From Salinibacterium sp. G-O1 (lineage in GTDB: Bacteria > Actinomycetota > Actinomycetes > Actinomycetales > Microbacteriaceae): a DNA stretch of 64,000 nucleotides. Position numbers and translations under genes: made by a program. The notes below the pieces were generated by a model that worked only from the letters and a program-made list of their open reading frames with translations, had not been told where the DNA came from and searched no databases. Shown in pieces: positions 50,177 through 59,161 of this stretch (position 1 is its first letter; each line of letters starts with the position of its first letter). Where the stretch lies: assembly GCF_030063305.1 (NCBI RefSeq), contig NZ_JASISV010000002.1, positions 496,001-560,000 on the forward strand, read 5' to 3'.

Positions 50177-50743
50177 ATGGCCGTGCTCCCCATCAGAATC
50201 ACCGGCGAACCGGTACTCCACTCAATCGCCGAAGATGTGGTCGACTTCGATGCCGAACTCACGACGCTCGTCGAGGACATGTTCGAGACCATGGAGGAAG
50301 CTCCCGGTGTCGGACTCGCCGCACCGCAGGTCGGCGTCGGGCTGCGCCTGTTCGTCTACAACTGGGTTGACGATGACGAGGTGCTGTGGCGCGGGGTGGC
50401 CATTAATCCTGAACTGTGGCTCGCGCCGACCCCGATCGGCGAACCTGACGACGAAGACGAGTCGGAGGGCTGCCTGTCGATCCCCGGTGAGCGATTTGCG
50501 CTGCGCCGCTCACCGAAAGTGATCCTGCGCGCCACCGACCTGAACCAGAAGACCTTCGAGATCAACGCCGACGGCTGGCTGGCGCGGATCTTTCAGCACG
50601 AATACGACCACCTCGACGGCACCCTCTATGCCGACCGTCTCGACCACGCACAGAAGAAGACGGTGACAAAGACGATCCGCAAAAAGGGTTGGGGCGTGCC
50701 GGGCCAGAGCTGGATGCCCGGCGAGGACGACCTCGAAGGCTAG
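50177..50743 (+). CDS. def: peptide deformylase
   Basis: The 188-residue enzyme removes the formyl group from nascent proteins. It has all three motifs: GVGLAAPQ (residues 44-51), EGCLS with metal ligand Cys99, and HEYDH with His141, Glu142 and His145. An acidic insertion (GEPDDEDESE) precedes motif 2. The ATG at 50177 follows a GGAGGC ribosome site. It ends 3 nt from the convergent azlD gene. Confidence 0.96.
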   Translation: MAVLPIRITGEPVLHSIAEDVVDFDAELTTLVEDMFETMEEAPGVGLAAPQVGVGLRLFVYNWVDDDEVLWRGVAINPELWLAPTPIGEPDDEDESEGCLSIPGERFALRRSPKVILRATDLNQKTFEINADGWLARIFQHEYDHLDGTLYADRLDHAQKKTVTKTIRKKGWGVPGQSWMPGEDDLEG

Positions 50744-50746
50744 GCC

Positions 50747-51052
50747 CTAGGTCACCGCCCTGATCAGCGCTGCGGTTGCTGCGGCCGCGATGATCACCAG
50801 GATGAACGGCACCCGTACCGCGAACAGGCCGGCCGCGACCAGCAGTGCTGGAACTCGCGCGTCCACGGTCACGTCCTGCCCCGCCCCGATCGTCTGCGTG
50901 ACGATGAGCGCCGACAGCAACGCAACGGTGAGCAACCCAGCAATGCGGGCGGGAAGCGGCTTCTCAATCAGTGACGGCGGCACCAGATAGCCGACAAGCT
51001 TGAGTGCGAGTACGGCGATGGATGCCAGGATGATGACCTGCCAGATCGTCAC
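50747..51052 (-). CDS. azlD: AzlD-family branched-chain amino acid transport protein
   Basis: The 101-residue protein has three to four hydrophobic segments (VIILASIAVLALKLVGYLVP, IAGLLTVALLSALIVTQTI) with the AzlD pattern. AzlC and AzlD form a two-component exporter for branched-chain amino acids and analogues. Its GTG start overlaps the azlC stop (GTGA), so the two are coupled; a longer upstream frame overlaps azlC out of frame. Confidence 0.88.
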   Translation of the reverse strand: MTIWQVIILASIAVLALKLVGYLVPPSLIEKPLPARIAGLLTVALLSALIVTQTIGAGQDVTVDARVPALLVAAGLFAVRVPFILVIIAAAATAALIRAVT

Positions 51053-51771
51053 GCTTTCGCCCCCCACCAGTTGGTGACCCCGACCACCACGGCGACCATT
51101 GCGGCCATCAGAACGGGAATCCCCGGCGGGAGCCACGGTGTGAGCACGGCGGCCACCACGGCTGCTCCGATAGCGACCACGACGGGCTGCAACTGCTTCA
51201 GTCTGGGCCACAGGAGGCCGAGGAAAGCGGCGGCGGCAGCGGCATCCAGCCCGTATTGGCTCACATCGCCCAGCTGGTTGCCGATGAGGGCGCCCACGAA
51301 GGTGGTGAGGTTCCAGCCGAGATAGATGAGGCCGCCAGTAAACCAGAAACCGGTGCGCTGGCCCTCGAGGCCGGGCTGGGCCGTCGCGACGGCGGTGCTT
51401 TCATCGATGGTCCAGTGGGCAGCGAGGAGCTTCCTCGGCCAGCGACCGCCGATGAGCGGCGCGATCCGCAGCGCGTACAGACCATTGCGTGTGCCGAGCA
51501 ACGCCGCACCGGCGATGGCGGCGCCTCCCGCCGCCGCGCCGCCCGAGGCGAGCACTCCGATGAGGGCGAACTGCGAGCCTCCGGAAAACATCAGCAAACT
51601 CAGCACGCAGGTCTGCCAGATATCGAGACCGGATGCCACAGACAGCGCTCCGAACGAGAACCCGTAGGCGGAGACGGCCAGCGCAACGCCGAGGCTGGCG
51701 CGGATCGCGGCGGCGCGCTCGGCGCTGCGCGGTGCGCGTGTTGTGGCGCCACCTGGCTGATCGACCAACAA
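51049..51771 (-). CDS. azlC: AzlC-family branched-chain amino acid exporter subunit
   Basis: The 240-residue membrane protein has the AzlC hallmarks GVALAVSAYGFSFGALSVASG and LMFSGGSQFALIGVLASGG near the N-terminus and about seven membrane segments. With AzlD it exports branched-chain amino acids. The start at 51771 leaves a short cytosolic N-terminus. It is upstream of azlD in the minus-strand pair. Confidence 0.92.
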   Translation of the reverse strand: MLVDQPGGATTRAPRSAERAAAIRASLGVALAVSAYGFSFGALSVASGLDIWQTCVLSLLMFSGGSQFALIGVLASGGAAAGGAAIAGAALLGTRNGLYALRIAPLIGGRWPRKLLAAHWTIDESTAVATAQPGLEGQRTGFWFTGGLIYLGWNLTTFVGALIGNQLGDVSQYGLDAAAAAAFLGLLWPRLKQLQPVVVAIGAAVVAAVLTPWLPPGIPVLMAAMVAVVVGVTNWWGAKA

Positions 51772-51855
51772 AAAATCTCCCTCCGGACCGGCGCCACCTG
51801 ACGGCGGACGCTGCTCCGAAGGGAGACTCTATCGGCAACGAGATGCGACGGTCGG

Positions 51856-52197
51856 CTACTTCACCGGGGGCGTGACGTCGTTGTTGGCGCGAAGCACTTC
51901 GAGACGCGCGCGGTACTCCTTCTCATCGATATCCCCCTGCGCGAAACGCTCAGCGAGCGTCGACTCCGCGCCACGGCTCGCGCTGTTCTGCCCATAACCG
52001 AAATGGCCTGGGCCGAAATGACCGGGGCCGAAACCGTTGCGGCTCCATCGGCGGCGGGCCAGCCCGCCGAACAAGAACAGGAGGCCGATGATGAAGAGCG
52101 GGATGATGAAAAACAGGAGTCCGAAGCCGAAGCCATAGCCGCCCAGGTGAGCGGCGGCGGCGGGTACAGCGAGTGTTGACAACATGAAAGGGTCCAA
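51856..52197 (-). CDS. SHOCT-domain membrane protein
   Basis: The 113-residue protein has one or two N-terminal hydrophobic segments (FGLLFFIIPLFIIGLLFLFGGLA), a Gly/Phe/His-rich linker (GPGHFGPGHFGYG) and a C-terminal SHOCT motif (LAERFAQGDIDEKEYRARLEVL). SHOCT proteins are often membrane-associated with unclear roles. An ATG at 52185 is an alternative start. It lies downstream of the two-component pair on the same strand. Confidence 0.85.
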   Translation of the reverse strand: MDPFMLSTLAVPAAAAHLGGYGFGFGLLFFIIPLFIIGLLFLFGGLARRRWSRNGFGPGHFGPGHFGYGQNSASRGAESTLAERFAQGDIDEKEYRARLEVLRANNDVTPPVK

Positions 52198-52319
52198 TCA
52201 CGGGAGGGTTCGCGGTTGCGGTGCACCGGTGAAACAAGCCTCGCCTTCGGCACGCCCTGGGGAATCTGCCCGCCGGTGTCTCTTGCGTACTCCGCCCGGT
52301 GCACAACAGCTCCCCCGTG

Positions 52320-52994
52320 CTACTCCCCTTCGACCGAACGCCCTGCCCGCACCAATCCCGTCTCGTAGGCGATGACAACCAGTTGCACCCGGTCGCGGGC
52401 GGCCAGCTTCGACATGATTCGAGACACGTGGGTCTTGGCGGTGAGCGGGCTCAGGAAGAGACGCTTGCCGATCTCATCGTTGGTGAGGCCGAGCCCCACG
52501 AGGCCGAGCACCTCCCGCTCGCGCTCGGTGATGACCGAAAGCTGCGAGGTGTCGGGCTCTTCCCGGAGGTCGGTCGAGATCCGCTCGAGCAACCGCCGCG
52601 TCACCCCGGGGCTCAGCAGAGCGTCGCCGCCCGCGACAACGTGCACGGCGCGGATCAGCTCGACAGGTTCGGTGTCCTTGACGAGAAAGCCGCTGGCCCC
52701 CGCGCGAATCGCCCTGCCGACATATTCGTCAAGCTCGAACGTCGTCACGATGACGATGTGAGTGCCGGAAAGGTCGGGGCGCTTCGCGATCTGCTCGGTG
52801 GCCCAGAGGCCGTCGCCATCGGGCATCCTGATGTCCATCAGCACCACATCGGGCCTGGTGGCAATCACGAGCGACACCGCTTCGGCCCCCGTGCCCGCCT
52901 CGCCCACGATCTCGATGTCGGGTTCGGCCTCGAGCAGGCTGCGGAATCCGGCACGAATCAGTTGCTGGTCGTCTGCTATCGCTACACGGATCAC
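52320..52994 (-). CDS. NarL/LuxR-type response regulator
   Basis: The 224-residue protein has a receiver domain with phosphoacceptor Asp54 (VLMDIRMPDG), Asp8-Asp9 and the conserved Thr/Lys positions (TTFE, VKDTEP), and a C-terminal LuxR-type helix-turn-helix (LSVITEREREVLGLVGLGLTNDEIGKRL). It overlaps the histidine kinase gene by 4 nt, forming a cognate pair. Targets may include the downstream SHOCT gene, which lies on the same strand; this is inferred. Confidence 0.94.
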   Translation of the reverse strand: MIRVAIADDQQLIRAGFRSLLEAEPDIEIVGEAGTGAEAVSLVIATRPDVVLMDIRMPDGDGLWATEQIAKRPDLSGTHIVIVTTFELDEYVGRAIRAGASGFLVKDTEPVELIRAVHVVAGGDALLSPGVTRRLLERISTDLREEPDTSQLSVITEREREVLGLVGLGLTNDEIGKRLFLSPLTAKTHVSRIMSKLAARDRVQLVVIAYETGLVRAGRSVEGE

Positions 52995-54178
52995 GTGGTG
53001 CCCCTCGGGTTGCGCTCGGTATGCGGGATGCGAGCGGTGATCAGAGTTCCTCCGCCTGGCGCTGTGCCGACGTCGAGGCTGCCGCCCAGCAGCTCGGCGC
53101 GCTCACGCATCCCCAGCAGTCCACGGCCGCTCACCGGCGACTCCGACATTCCCCTGCCGTCGTCGCCGACCGTCACCACGTAGTCGTGGTCGTCGGCGGC
53201 GACCCTGACGTGCACGGACGACGCCTGCGCGTGCCGCACCACGTTGGTCAGCGACTCCTGCACGATCCGGTAAATGGCGAGCTGTGCCGCTTTCGGCGCC
53301 TCGGTGACATTGGAATCCAGGGTCACGTCAACACCCTGCGACGAGACGGATGCGACCAGCCCTGCCAGTCGCGAGAGGTCAGGCTCGGGCACGAGTGGCG
53401 CGCTCGGATCCTGGCCGGCTTCGGCCCGAAGCAGCCCCAGCACCGATCTCACTTCATCGAGTGCGGTCTTGCTGGTCTCCTTGATGCTCGCGAGAGCTTC
53501 GGCCGCTTTGGCCGGCTGTTTCTCCATGAGATGCAGGCCCACCCCCGCCTGCACATTGATCTGGCTCAGCGAGTGGGCGAGCACGTCGTGGAGTTCACGC
53601 GCGATGCGCACGCGCTCCGCCTGGACTTCGGTCTGCTGCCGTTGCAGCTGTTCCCGCCGGAACTCGACGATGTGCTCCCTACGGCTGCGAAGCCCCTCGC
53701 CGATGCCGAAGGTGATCAGGATACCCAGGGTCGTGACGGCGATTCGCGCGGGGTGCCAGTCGGTTCCGGTCAGAAGCCCCACCGTGATGGTTCCCACCCA
53801 GCCAACACCCACCGAGATCCACGCCCAGATCCTCGCGCCCCGCGCAATCGACAGGATGATCGCGAAAGCGAGGGCGAGAAACTGCCCACCCTGCATTCGT
53901 TCTGACAAAACGAAATCGAGGCAGGCCGCGAGTGACACGAAGGCGACGACGGGGCCAGGGTGGCGTCGAATCAGCAACAATGCCAGCGGCCCCAGCACGG
54001 CGAGACCCACCGAGATCCATGCGGCCACGCTGCGGTATTGCGCCAGCCAGAACAGGTTCGCCGGCAGCTGCACCAGCAGCGAAAGGATCACCGGCATGAG
54101 TAGCCGGGCCCTAGACGAGAGAAGGAACATGGGAGGGGGACGCGAGCCGTATCGATCGATATGACTGGGCAGAGGCAT
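52991..54178 (-). CDS. NarL-type sensor histidine kinase
   Basis: The 395-residue protein has several N-terminal membrane segments (residues 20-150), a HisKA_3 dimerisation domain with phosphoacceptor His in ARELHDVLAHSLSQINVQ, and a C-terminal ATPase domain (VVRHAQASSVHVRV, VTVGDDGRGM, GRGLLGMRERAELLGG). It phosphorylates the regulator encoded directly downstream. No extracellular sensor domain is visible, so it may sense the membrane itself. Confidence 0.93.
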   Translation of the reverse strand: MPLPSHIDRYGSRPPPMFLLSSRARLLMPVILSLLVQLPANLFWLAQYRSVAAWISVGLAVLGPLALLLIRRHPGPVVAFVSLAACLDFVLSERMQGGQFLALAFAIILSIARGARIWAWISVGVGWVGTITVGLLTGTDWHPARIAVTTLGILITFGIGEGLRSRREHIVEFRREQLQRQQTEVQAERVRIARELHDVLAHSLSQINVQAGVGLHLMEKQPAKAAEALASIKETSKTALDEVRSVLGLLRAEAGQDPSAPLVPEPDLSRLAGLVASVSSQGVDVTLDSNVTEAPKAAQLAIYRIVQESLTNVVRHAQASSVHVRVAADDHDYVVTVGDDGRGMSESPVSGRGLLGMRERAELLGGSLDVGTAPGGGTLITARIPHTERNPRGTT

Positions 54179-54267
54179 GAGTTGATCGTAGTTGCGGCGA
54201 TCGCACGCGTCATCGGCCGTCAGGTGTTGAGCTGCTACTCCCCCGGGCGTACGTTGTCTCGGGAATC

Positions 54268-54300
54268 AAAAAGGCCCGGATCGTGGAGGACCCGGGCCTT
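54268..54300 (-). terminator. rho-independent terminator, minus strand
   Basis: AAGGCCCGG (54271-54279) and CCGGGCCTT (54292-54300) form a 9-bp GC-rich stem; on the minus strand a run of five T follows. It lies right after the tRNA-Asn remnant in the orientation of that gene, and may also end transcripts of the tad operon. Confidence 0.8.
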
Positions 54301-54302
54301 AG

Positions 54303-54337
54303 CTCCTCGACTTGGACTCGAACCAAGAACCTGCCGA
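54303..54337 (-). pseudogene. tRNA-Asn 3' remnant
   Basis: The minus strand reads the 3' 35 nt of a typical actinobacterial tRNA-Asn: end of the anticodon stem, variable loop, T arm CTTGG-TTCGAGT-CCAAG and acceptor strand TCGAGGA plus discriminator G. The D arm and anticodon are missing. A TCCTCGA sequence at 54344-54350 could be the 5' acceptor strand after internal deletion, or chance. Confidence 0.7.
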
Positions 54338-54422
54338 AATATCATCGAGGACACACCAACACGAACTAGTCGAGTTGCAGGTACCAATGATACATGGAGC
54401 CGCGGGGAACACGCACGTGGCC

Positions 54423-55271
54423 CTAGAAGAATGCTTTCACGATGTTGAGGACAGCCGGCGTGAGTAGCACGATGAACAGCACCGGCAGGATGCAGAAAAT
54501 GAGCGGGAAGAGCACCTTGACCGGAATCTTCATCGCTTTTTCCTCGGCGCGTTGGCGGCGTCGCAGTCGCATCTCGGCCGCCTGAACGCGGAGTACGGCC
54601 GCAATCGCGATGCCGTAGGTGTCTGCCTGCACCACCGAGCGGGTGAATCGGCGCAAGTCGGGAGACGACGTGCGATTGCCGAGCTCCTGATACGCGTCCT
54701 TGCGCGAACGGCCGATGCTCATGTCCTGGAGCGTGCGGATGAACTCCTCGGCGAGCGGGCCTTTCCCGTTCGTCGCAGCTTTCGCCATGGCTGCCTCGAA
54801 GCCGAGCCCAGCCTCAACGGCGATCGTCATTTGGTCAAGTGTGTCGGGTAGCGCCTCCTGCATAGCCGCCTGTCGCCTCTCTGCCCGACTCCGAAGTAGC
54901 AGGTCAGGGAGCATGAAGCACAGCAGGACAAGAAATGCCCCGAGAATGATGCGGATCGGCACCGGATCGCCGCTCGCCCACGACACAGCGAGCAATGCCC
55001 CGACAGCCGCGATGAGCGGCTTGGCGATCAGAATTTTGTCGATGGTCCAGGCTGGCGGCCTGCCCGCGAGCGCGAGCTGGTGATCGAGTTTTCGGATGTA
55101 GCCCTTGGGGACGTGCGCACGCATTCGGGGCCGACCCGCACTGCTGGTTGCCGGCACGGCATCAGTGGATGCCCCGACTGGTGAGGGTCGACCTCCGACC
55201 AGGATCCCCACGAGCGCTCCGACGCCCGCCGCCACTGCAACGGCGGCGGCCATGGCCAGGATGAATTCCAT
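54423..55271 (-). CDS. tadC: Tad pilus assembly membrane protein TadC
   Basis: The 282-residue protein has the type II secretion F domain: ALPDTLDQMTIAVEAGLGFEAAM and EEFIRTLQDMSIGRSRKDAY, with terminal membrane helices. TadB and TadC form the inner-membrane platform on which the Flp pilus is assembled. It is the last gene of the minus-strand tad operon, 10 nt after tadB. A stretch of variable Pro/Ser residues lies near the N-terminus. Confidence 0.9.
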   Translation of the reverse strand: MEFILAMAAAVAVAAGVGALVGILVGGRPSPVGASTDAVPATSSAGRPRMRAHVPKGYIRKLDHQLALAGRPPAWTIDKILIAKPLIAAVGALLAVSWASGDPVPIRIILGAFLVLLCFMLPDLLLRSRAERRQAAMQEALPDTLDQMTIAVEAGLGFEAAMAKAATNGKGPLAEEFIRTLQDMSIGRSRKDAYQELGNRTSSPDLRRFTRSVVQADTYGIAIAAVLRVQAAEMRLRRRQRAEEKAMKIPVKVLFPLIFCILPVLFIVLLTPAVLNIVKAFF

Positions 55272-55281
55272 CTCACAACTC

Positions 55282-56238
55282 CTAGAACTTGACCTTGACG
55301 ACGGCCATCATCCACAGGGATCCGACGATGAGCAGAACCCCGGCGACGATGAGCGCTATCACCCCAAGGATGTTGTCCAGGAAGCCAGAGAAGTACGCTG
55401 GCTGCGTGAGGAGCAGGAAGGCGAAAACACCCACCGGGAGAAGAATGAGCACCCACGCGGACATCTTCCCCTCGGCCGCGAGAGTCTTCACTTGCCTCCG
55501 GATCTCGTTGCGTTCACGAATGGTGTGTCCGACCTGGTCAAGCACCCCGGAGAGGTTGCCGCCGACCTCCCTGTTGATCGCTATGGCCTGAGCGACCCAT
55601 TGGAAATCGTCACTGCGCATTCTGATCGCCGTGTTATCCAGGGCATCGCTCAGGTCTCGGCCAATGCGGCTCTCGTTCACGATTCGTGCAAACTCGTCTG
55701 CGGTGGGCGACTCCACCTCCTGCGCCGCGGCGTCGATCGCCCGGAGGAGGCTATGCCCCGCGCGAAGACCGCCCGCGAGCAGCCCCAATGTCTCATCGAG
55801 TTGCTCCGAGAACTTGGAACGACGGCGAGCGGTGCGCACGCGGAGAATGAACTTAGCCCCGAGCGGTGCGAGCAGGGCAAGCCCTGCCGCCAGCGGAATC
55901 ATCCACACTGATGGTCTCGCGGCGACGAGGCCCGCAACCCCGAGCGCCGCTGCGACGGTGACCACCATGAAAAGGAAGACCGTCGGCTTCATTCGCACGT
56001 CGGCCTGCTCGAGTTCCTCCGCGTTGAACGGCGCTTTGCCGCGACGCCGGATCCCGCGCTCGATGACCGACAGCGTGCGATCGGTTAGCGCAGACATTGT
56101 CGTCGTCTTCACTGCTCCAGGGGCATTACGGCGCTCAAAAGACACCCGCGCAACAGGGGGCCCGATCACGAGGAACACGACGGCGAGTAGTGAGAGTAGT
56201 GCCGCGGTAAGCCCGATGAAGAGCACGATGTCGTTCAT
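55282..56238 (-). CDS. tadB: Tad pilus assembly membrane protein TadB
   Basis: The 318-residue protein has the F domain (EQLDETLGLLAGGLRAGHSLLRAIDAAAQEVESPTADEFARIV, AIAINREVGGNLSGVLDQVGHTIRER) between N- and C-terminal membrane helices. It acts with TadC as the pilus platform. It overlaps tadA by 4 nt (start ATGA at 56235-56238), so expression is coupled. Confidence 0.92.
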   Translation of the reverse strand: MNDIVLFIGLTAALLSLLAVVFLVIGPPVARVSFERRNAPGAVKTTTMSALTDRTLSVIERGIRRRGKAPFNAEELEQADVRMKPTVFLFMVVTVAAALGVAGLVAARPSVWMIPLAAGLALLAPLGAKFILRVRTARRRSKFSEQLDETLGLLAGGLRAGHSLLRAIDAAAQEVESPTADEFARIVNESRIGRDLSDALDNTAIRMRSDDFQWVAQAIAINREVGGNLSGVLDQVGHTIRERNEIRRQVKTLAAEGKMSAWVLILLPVGVFAFLLLTQPAYFSGFLDNILGVIALIVAGVLLIVGSLWMMAVVKVKF

Positions 56239-57800
56239 CGTGCGCCTCGCGTTGCCAACTCGGACTGGAAGACCGACGGAGGGAGTTCGATCCCCAATTC
56301 GGAAAACCGCTCAGAGAACCGAGGGCGCACTCCCGTCGCCACTACATGCCCACGATGGCGACCGTTCTCGTCGACTCCTGCCGCGTAGTCAAAGACGAAG
56401 GCATCCTGAAGCGTCACGATGTCGCTTTCCATCCCCTGCACTTCGGTGACGTGCGTGATCCGCCTGGTTCCGTCCTTCATTCGTCCGACCTGCACGATCA
56501 CGTCGACGGCAGAGGAGATCTGTTCGCGGATGGCCCGCAATGGCAGATCCATCCCCGCCATGAGGACGAGCGTCTCCATCCTCGCGATAGCGTCTCGCGG
56601 AGAATTCGAGTGGACGGTCGAGATTGACCCCTCGTGGCCGGTGTTCATCGCCTGCAGCATGTCCAGCGTCTCGCCACCGCGGCATTCGCCGATGACGATT
56701 CGGTCGGGTCGCATCCGCAGCGAGTTGCGCACGAGATCTCGAATCGTAATCTCACCGCTACCCTCGATATTCGCGGGGCGCGACTCGAGGCGAATCACAT
56801 GCTCCTGTTGCAGTTGCAGTTCGACGGCGTCCTCAATGGTGATGATCCGCTCGGTCGCGGGGATATAGCTGGACAAGACGTTCAAGAGGGTCGTCTTGCC
56901 CGTACCGGTGCCGCCGGAAACGATGATGTTCAGCCGAGCCTTTACGCACGCGTCGAGCACGGCAGCGATGTCGGTATTCATCGTGCCGAAACGAATCAGG
57001 TCATCGACCGTGAGCGGTTCCCGCGCGAACTTGCGGATGGTCAGGGACGACCCGTCAACCGCAAGCGGAGGGATGATCGCGTTGACTCGCGATCCGTCGG
57101 CGAGCCTGGCATCCACGAGTGGCGATGATTCGTCGATCCGACGTCCCACTTTCGAGACGATCCGCTCGATTACCCGTCGAAGTTGGGACTCGCTCGTGAA
57201 TCGGGCGGGATCCCTGGTGAGACGACCATCGCGCTCAACATAGATCTGCGCGGGTCCGTTGACCATGATTTCGGTCACGGCGTCATCCGCGAGCAGCGAT
57301 TCGAGTGGGCCAAAACCGAGCACGTCCGCATCGATCGCGGCTATAAGCCGCTTGCGCTCCTCGCCGCTGAGGGGCACTTGCTCGGCCTCCACGATGGTGG
57401 CCAGCTCTTCCCTCGCATACGTGTGGAGTTGCTCTTCAGACAGGTTTGGGTCGTTCAGTCGCAAACCGATTCGCTCGAACAGCAGCTGGGCTGCACGCTC
57501 TTTGATCTCCAGAAGTGGATCGGATTGAGGGTTCGTCGTAGGACCGATCTCCTGCTCCCCCACGACCGCTTTCGCTGCCCGCGCTCCGCGCTGCGCGGAC
57601 GAATCGTCCAGTGCCCCGACCACAGCAGTCGGCTCCCGAGATCCAGCCGCGTCACCGCGCGATGAGGGCGCCGGCACAGGTGCGGGCATCGTGGCAACGG
57701 GGGTCTCCCGACTCTTTGTTGCGGCAACAGCCCGGGCGATAGACGGCGATGGCACCTTCTCGCGCCGCAAGGCATCAGCTCGTTCCGTGAGATTCATCAC
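56235..57800 (-). CDS. tadA: Tad secretion ATPase TadA/CpaF
   Basis: The 521-residue ATPase powers pilus assembly. It has an N-terminal variable region, the VP/secretion ATPase domain with Walker A GGTGTGKTT, the Walker B region LRMRPDRIVIGECRGGE, and the His box GHEGSISTVHSNS. It is longer than many CpaF proteins because of the 90-residue low-complexity N-terminus. It overlaps the neighbouring genes on both sides by 4 nt. Confidence 0.95.
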   Translation of the reverse strand: MMNLTERADALRREKVPSPSIARAVAATKSRETPVATMPAPVPAPSSRGDAAGSREPTAVVGALDDSSAQRGARAAKAVVGEQEIGPTTNPQSDPLLEIKERAAQLLFERIGLRLNDPNLSEEQLHTYAREELATIVEAEQVPLSGEERKRLIAAIDADVLGFGPLESLLADDAVTEIMVNGPAQIYVERDGRLTRDPARFTSESQLRRVIERIVSKVGRRIDESSPLVDARLADGSRVNAIIPPLAVDGSSLTIRKFAREPLTVDDLIRFGTMNTDIAAVLDACVKARLNIIVSGGTGTGKTTLLNVLSSYIPATERIITIEDAVELQLQQEHVIRLESRPANIEGSGEITIRDLVRNSLRMRPDRIVIGECRGGETLDMLQAMNTGHEGSISTVHSNSPRDAIARMETLVLMAGMDLPLRAIREQISSAVDVIVQVGRMKDGTRRITHVTEVQGMESDIVTLQDAFVFDYAAGVDENGRHRGHVVATGVRPRFSERFSELGIELPPSVFQSELATRGAR

Positions 57801-59161
57801 ACAACCGTCCTTCGGTGGAGTCGATGCCGTTTCGGAGGGGCGGAGGGATCGAATCTTTGCACGATCGCGGCGAGGGCCCGCGAGGCAGAATCCCTCGATC
57901 GATCCTGCAGCACCGGAATGCCCCGATTCATCGACAGGACGAGCCGCTTAGACCGGGGAATCGCGATGTCGATGGACATGCCGGTGATGTGCTCGACGTC
58001 ACGAACAGTGAGGCCACTGTCCCTGTCGGCGAAGTTGAGAACGACGTGTAGCGAGCTGGGCAGAATATCGATGCTCTCGAGCGCCGACAGATGACTTCGC
58101 AACCCGCGCGCGCTCGTCACGGACATGCCGCAGATCAGGACGACATCGGTCGACCGCTCGATCGCGGCGAGCGTGTGCTCACCGAGTCCTGGTGCGGTGT
58201 CGATGACGACGTAGCGGAACTCGCCAGAGAGTTGAGCAATCAAGTTGCTCAGCTGGTCACCTGTAACCCGGCCTCCGTCGACGGGCGAGTCCGCCCCGCA
58301 GATAGCGAAAAATCCCGCTGGGTGAACTGTCAGATAGGACTTCAGCACAATCGGGTCGCTCGCGGCGACGTCGGACACCGCATCGGGCAATGTCGTCAGC
58401 GGCGCAAGCGCGAGCGCTGCGGCGACGTCGCCGAATTGCACGTCGCCGTCGATCAGCACGACCGACATCGGCGCGATCTTCGCGAGTCCGACGGCGATGT
58501 TCGTCGCCACGGTGGTCTTCCCCATCCCACCCTTGGGCGAGACGACCGCGATGATCTGGCTGAGGATCGCCGGCGACGGATCCAGGGCGTCTTGGCCATC
58601 GTCGGCGTGCACTTCGTAAGAGAGGTCGGGCAGGGTGCCCTCTTCAGCCGATGCGCCGTCAGCAGGTGAAAGGTCGTCCGGCACGTCCTTCGCGTCCAGG
58701 GGTGGGTGCTCAACAATGTCGCGAATCAGTGGGGGTTTTACTGCGGCAGGCTTGGCACGAGCGCGGACCTTACGAGCCTTACCTTCCTGAGGGGGACGAC
58801 CGCGCAGACCCGCCACTGCCTCAACGAGAGCACGGTCGTTGAGGTTCGGGCTCGCTACGGCGTGAACGTTCATGTCCGACATCCACTTCTCGATTCCCGG
58901 ACCGGGCTCTCGCACCAACATGATGCTCGTACTCGGATAGCGCGCCGACAATGTGCTGGACAGCTCGTAGGCCTGCGCATAGGAGAGGGAGGGACCGATC
59001 ATGGCGATGTCGGGAGCGTCATCCAGGGCCAATCCCGCTATCGCGACAGATGCGCCTCGTGCGATCGAGCGCCCCATGATGGTGTCGACCTCGTCACCGA
59101 GGAGTCCCCGCAATCGCGTCTCGAACTTGCGGCTTTTGCTAATCAGCAGCACCCGGCTCAT
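57797..59161 (-). CDS. tadZ: TadZ/CpaE-like ATPase
   Basis: The 454-residue protein has an N-terminal receiver-like domain (MSRVLLISKSRKFETRLRG) and a MinD/ParA-type domain with deviant Walker A SPKGGMGKTT and VVLIDGDVQFGDVA. TadZ/CpaE proteins localise the pilus machine, usually to a cell pole. The receiver-like domain seems to lack a clean phosphoacceptor. It overlaps tadA and cpaB by 4 nt. Confidence 0.9.
   Translation of the reverse strand: MSRVLLISKSRKFETRLRGLLGDEVDTIMGRSIARGASVAIAGLALDDAPDIAMIGPSLSYAQAYELSSTLSARYPSTSIMLVREPGPGIEKWMSDMNVHAVASPNLNDRALVEAVAGLRGRPPQEGKARKVRARAKPAAVKPPLIRDIVEHPPLDAKDVPDDLSPADGASAEEGTLPDLSYEVHADDGQDALDPSPAILSQIIAVVSPKGGMGKTTVATNIAVGLAKIAPMSVVLIDGDVQFGDVAAALALAPLTTLPDAVSDVAASDPIVLKSYLTVHPAGFFAICGADSPVDGGRVTGDQLSNLIAQLSGEFRYVVIDTAPGLGEHTLAAIERSTDVVLICGMSVTSARGLRSHLSALESIDILPSSLHVVLNFADRDSGLTVRDVEHITGMSIDIAIPRSKRLVLSMNRGIPVLQDRSRDSASRALAAIVQRFDPSAPPKRHRLHRRTVV

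Noticed and set aside
54161-54448. 95-codon plus-strand frame
   Set aside because: Its sequence is the translation of the terminator and the tRNA-Asn remnant, not a protein gene.
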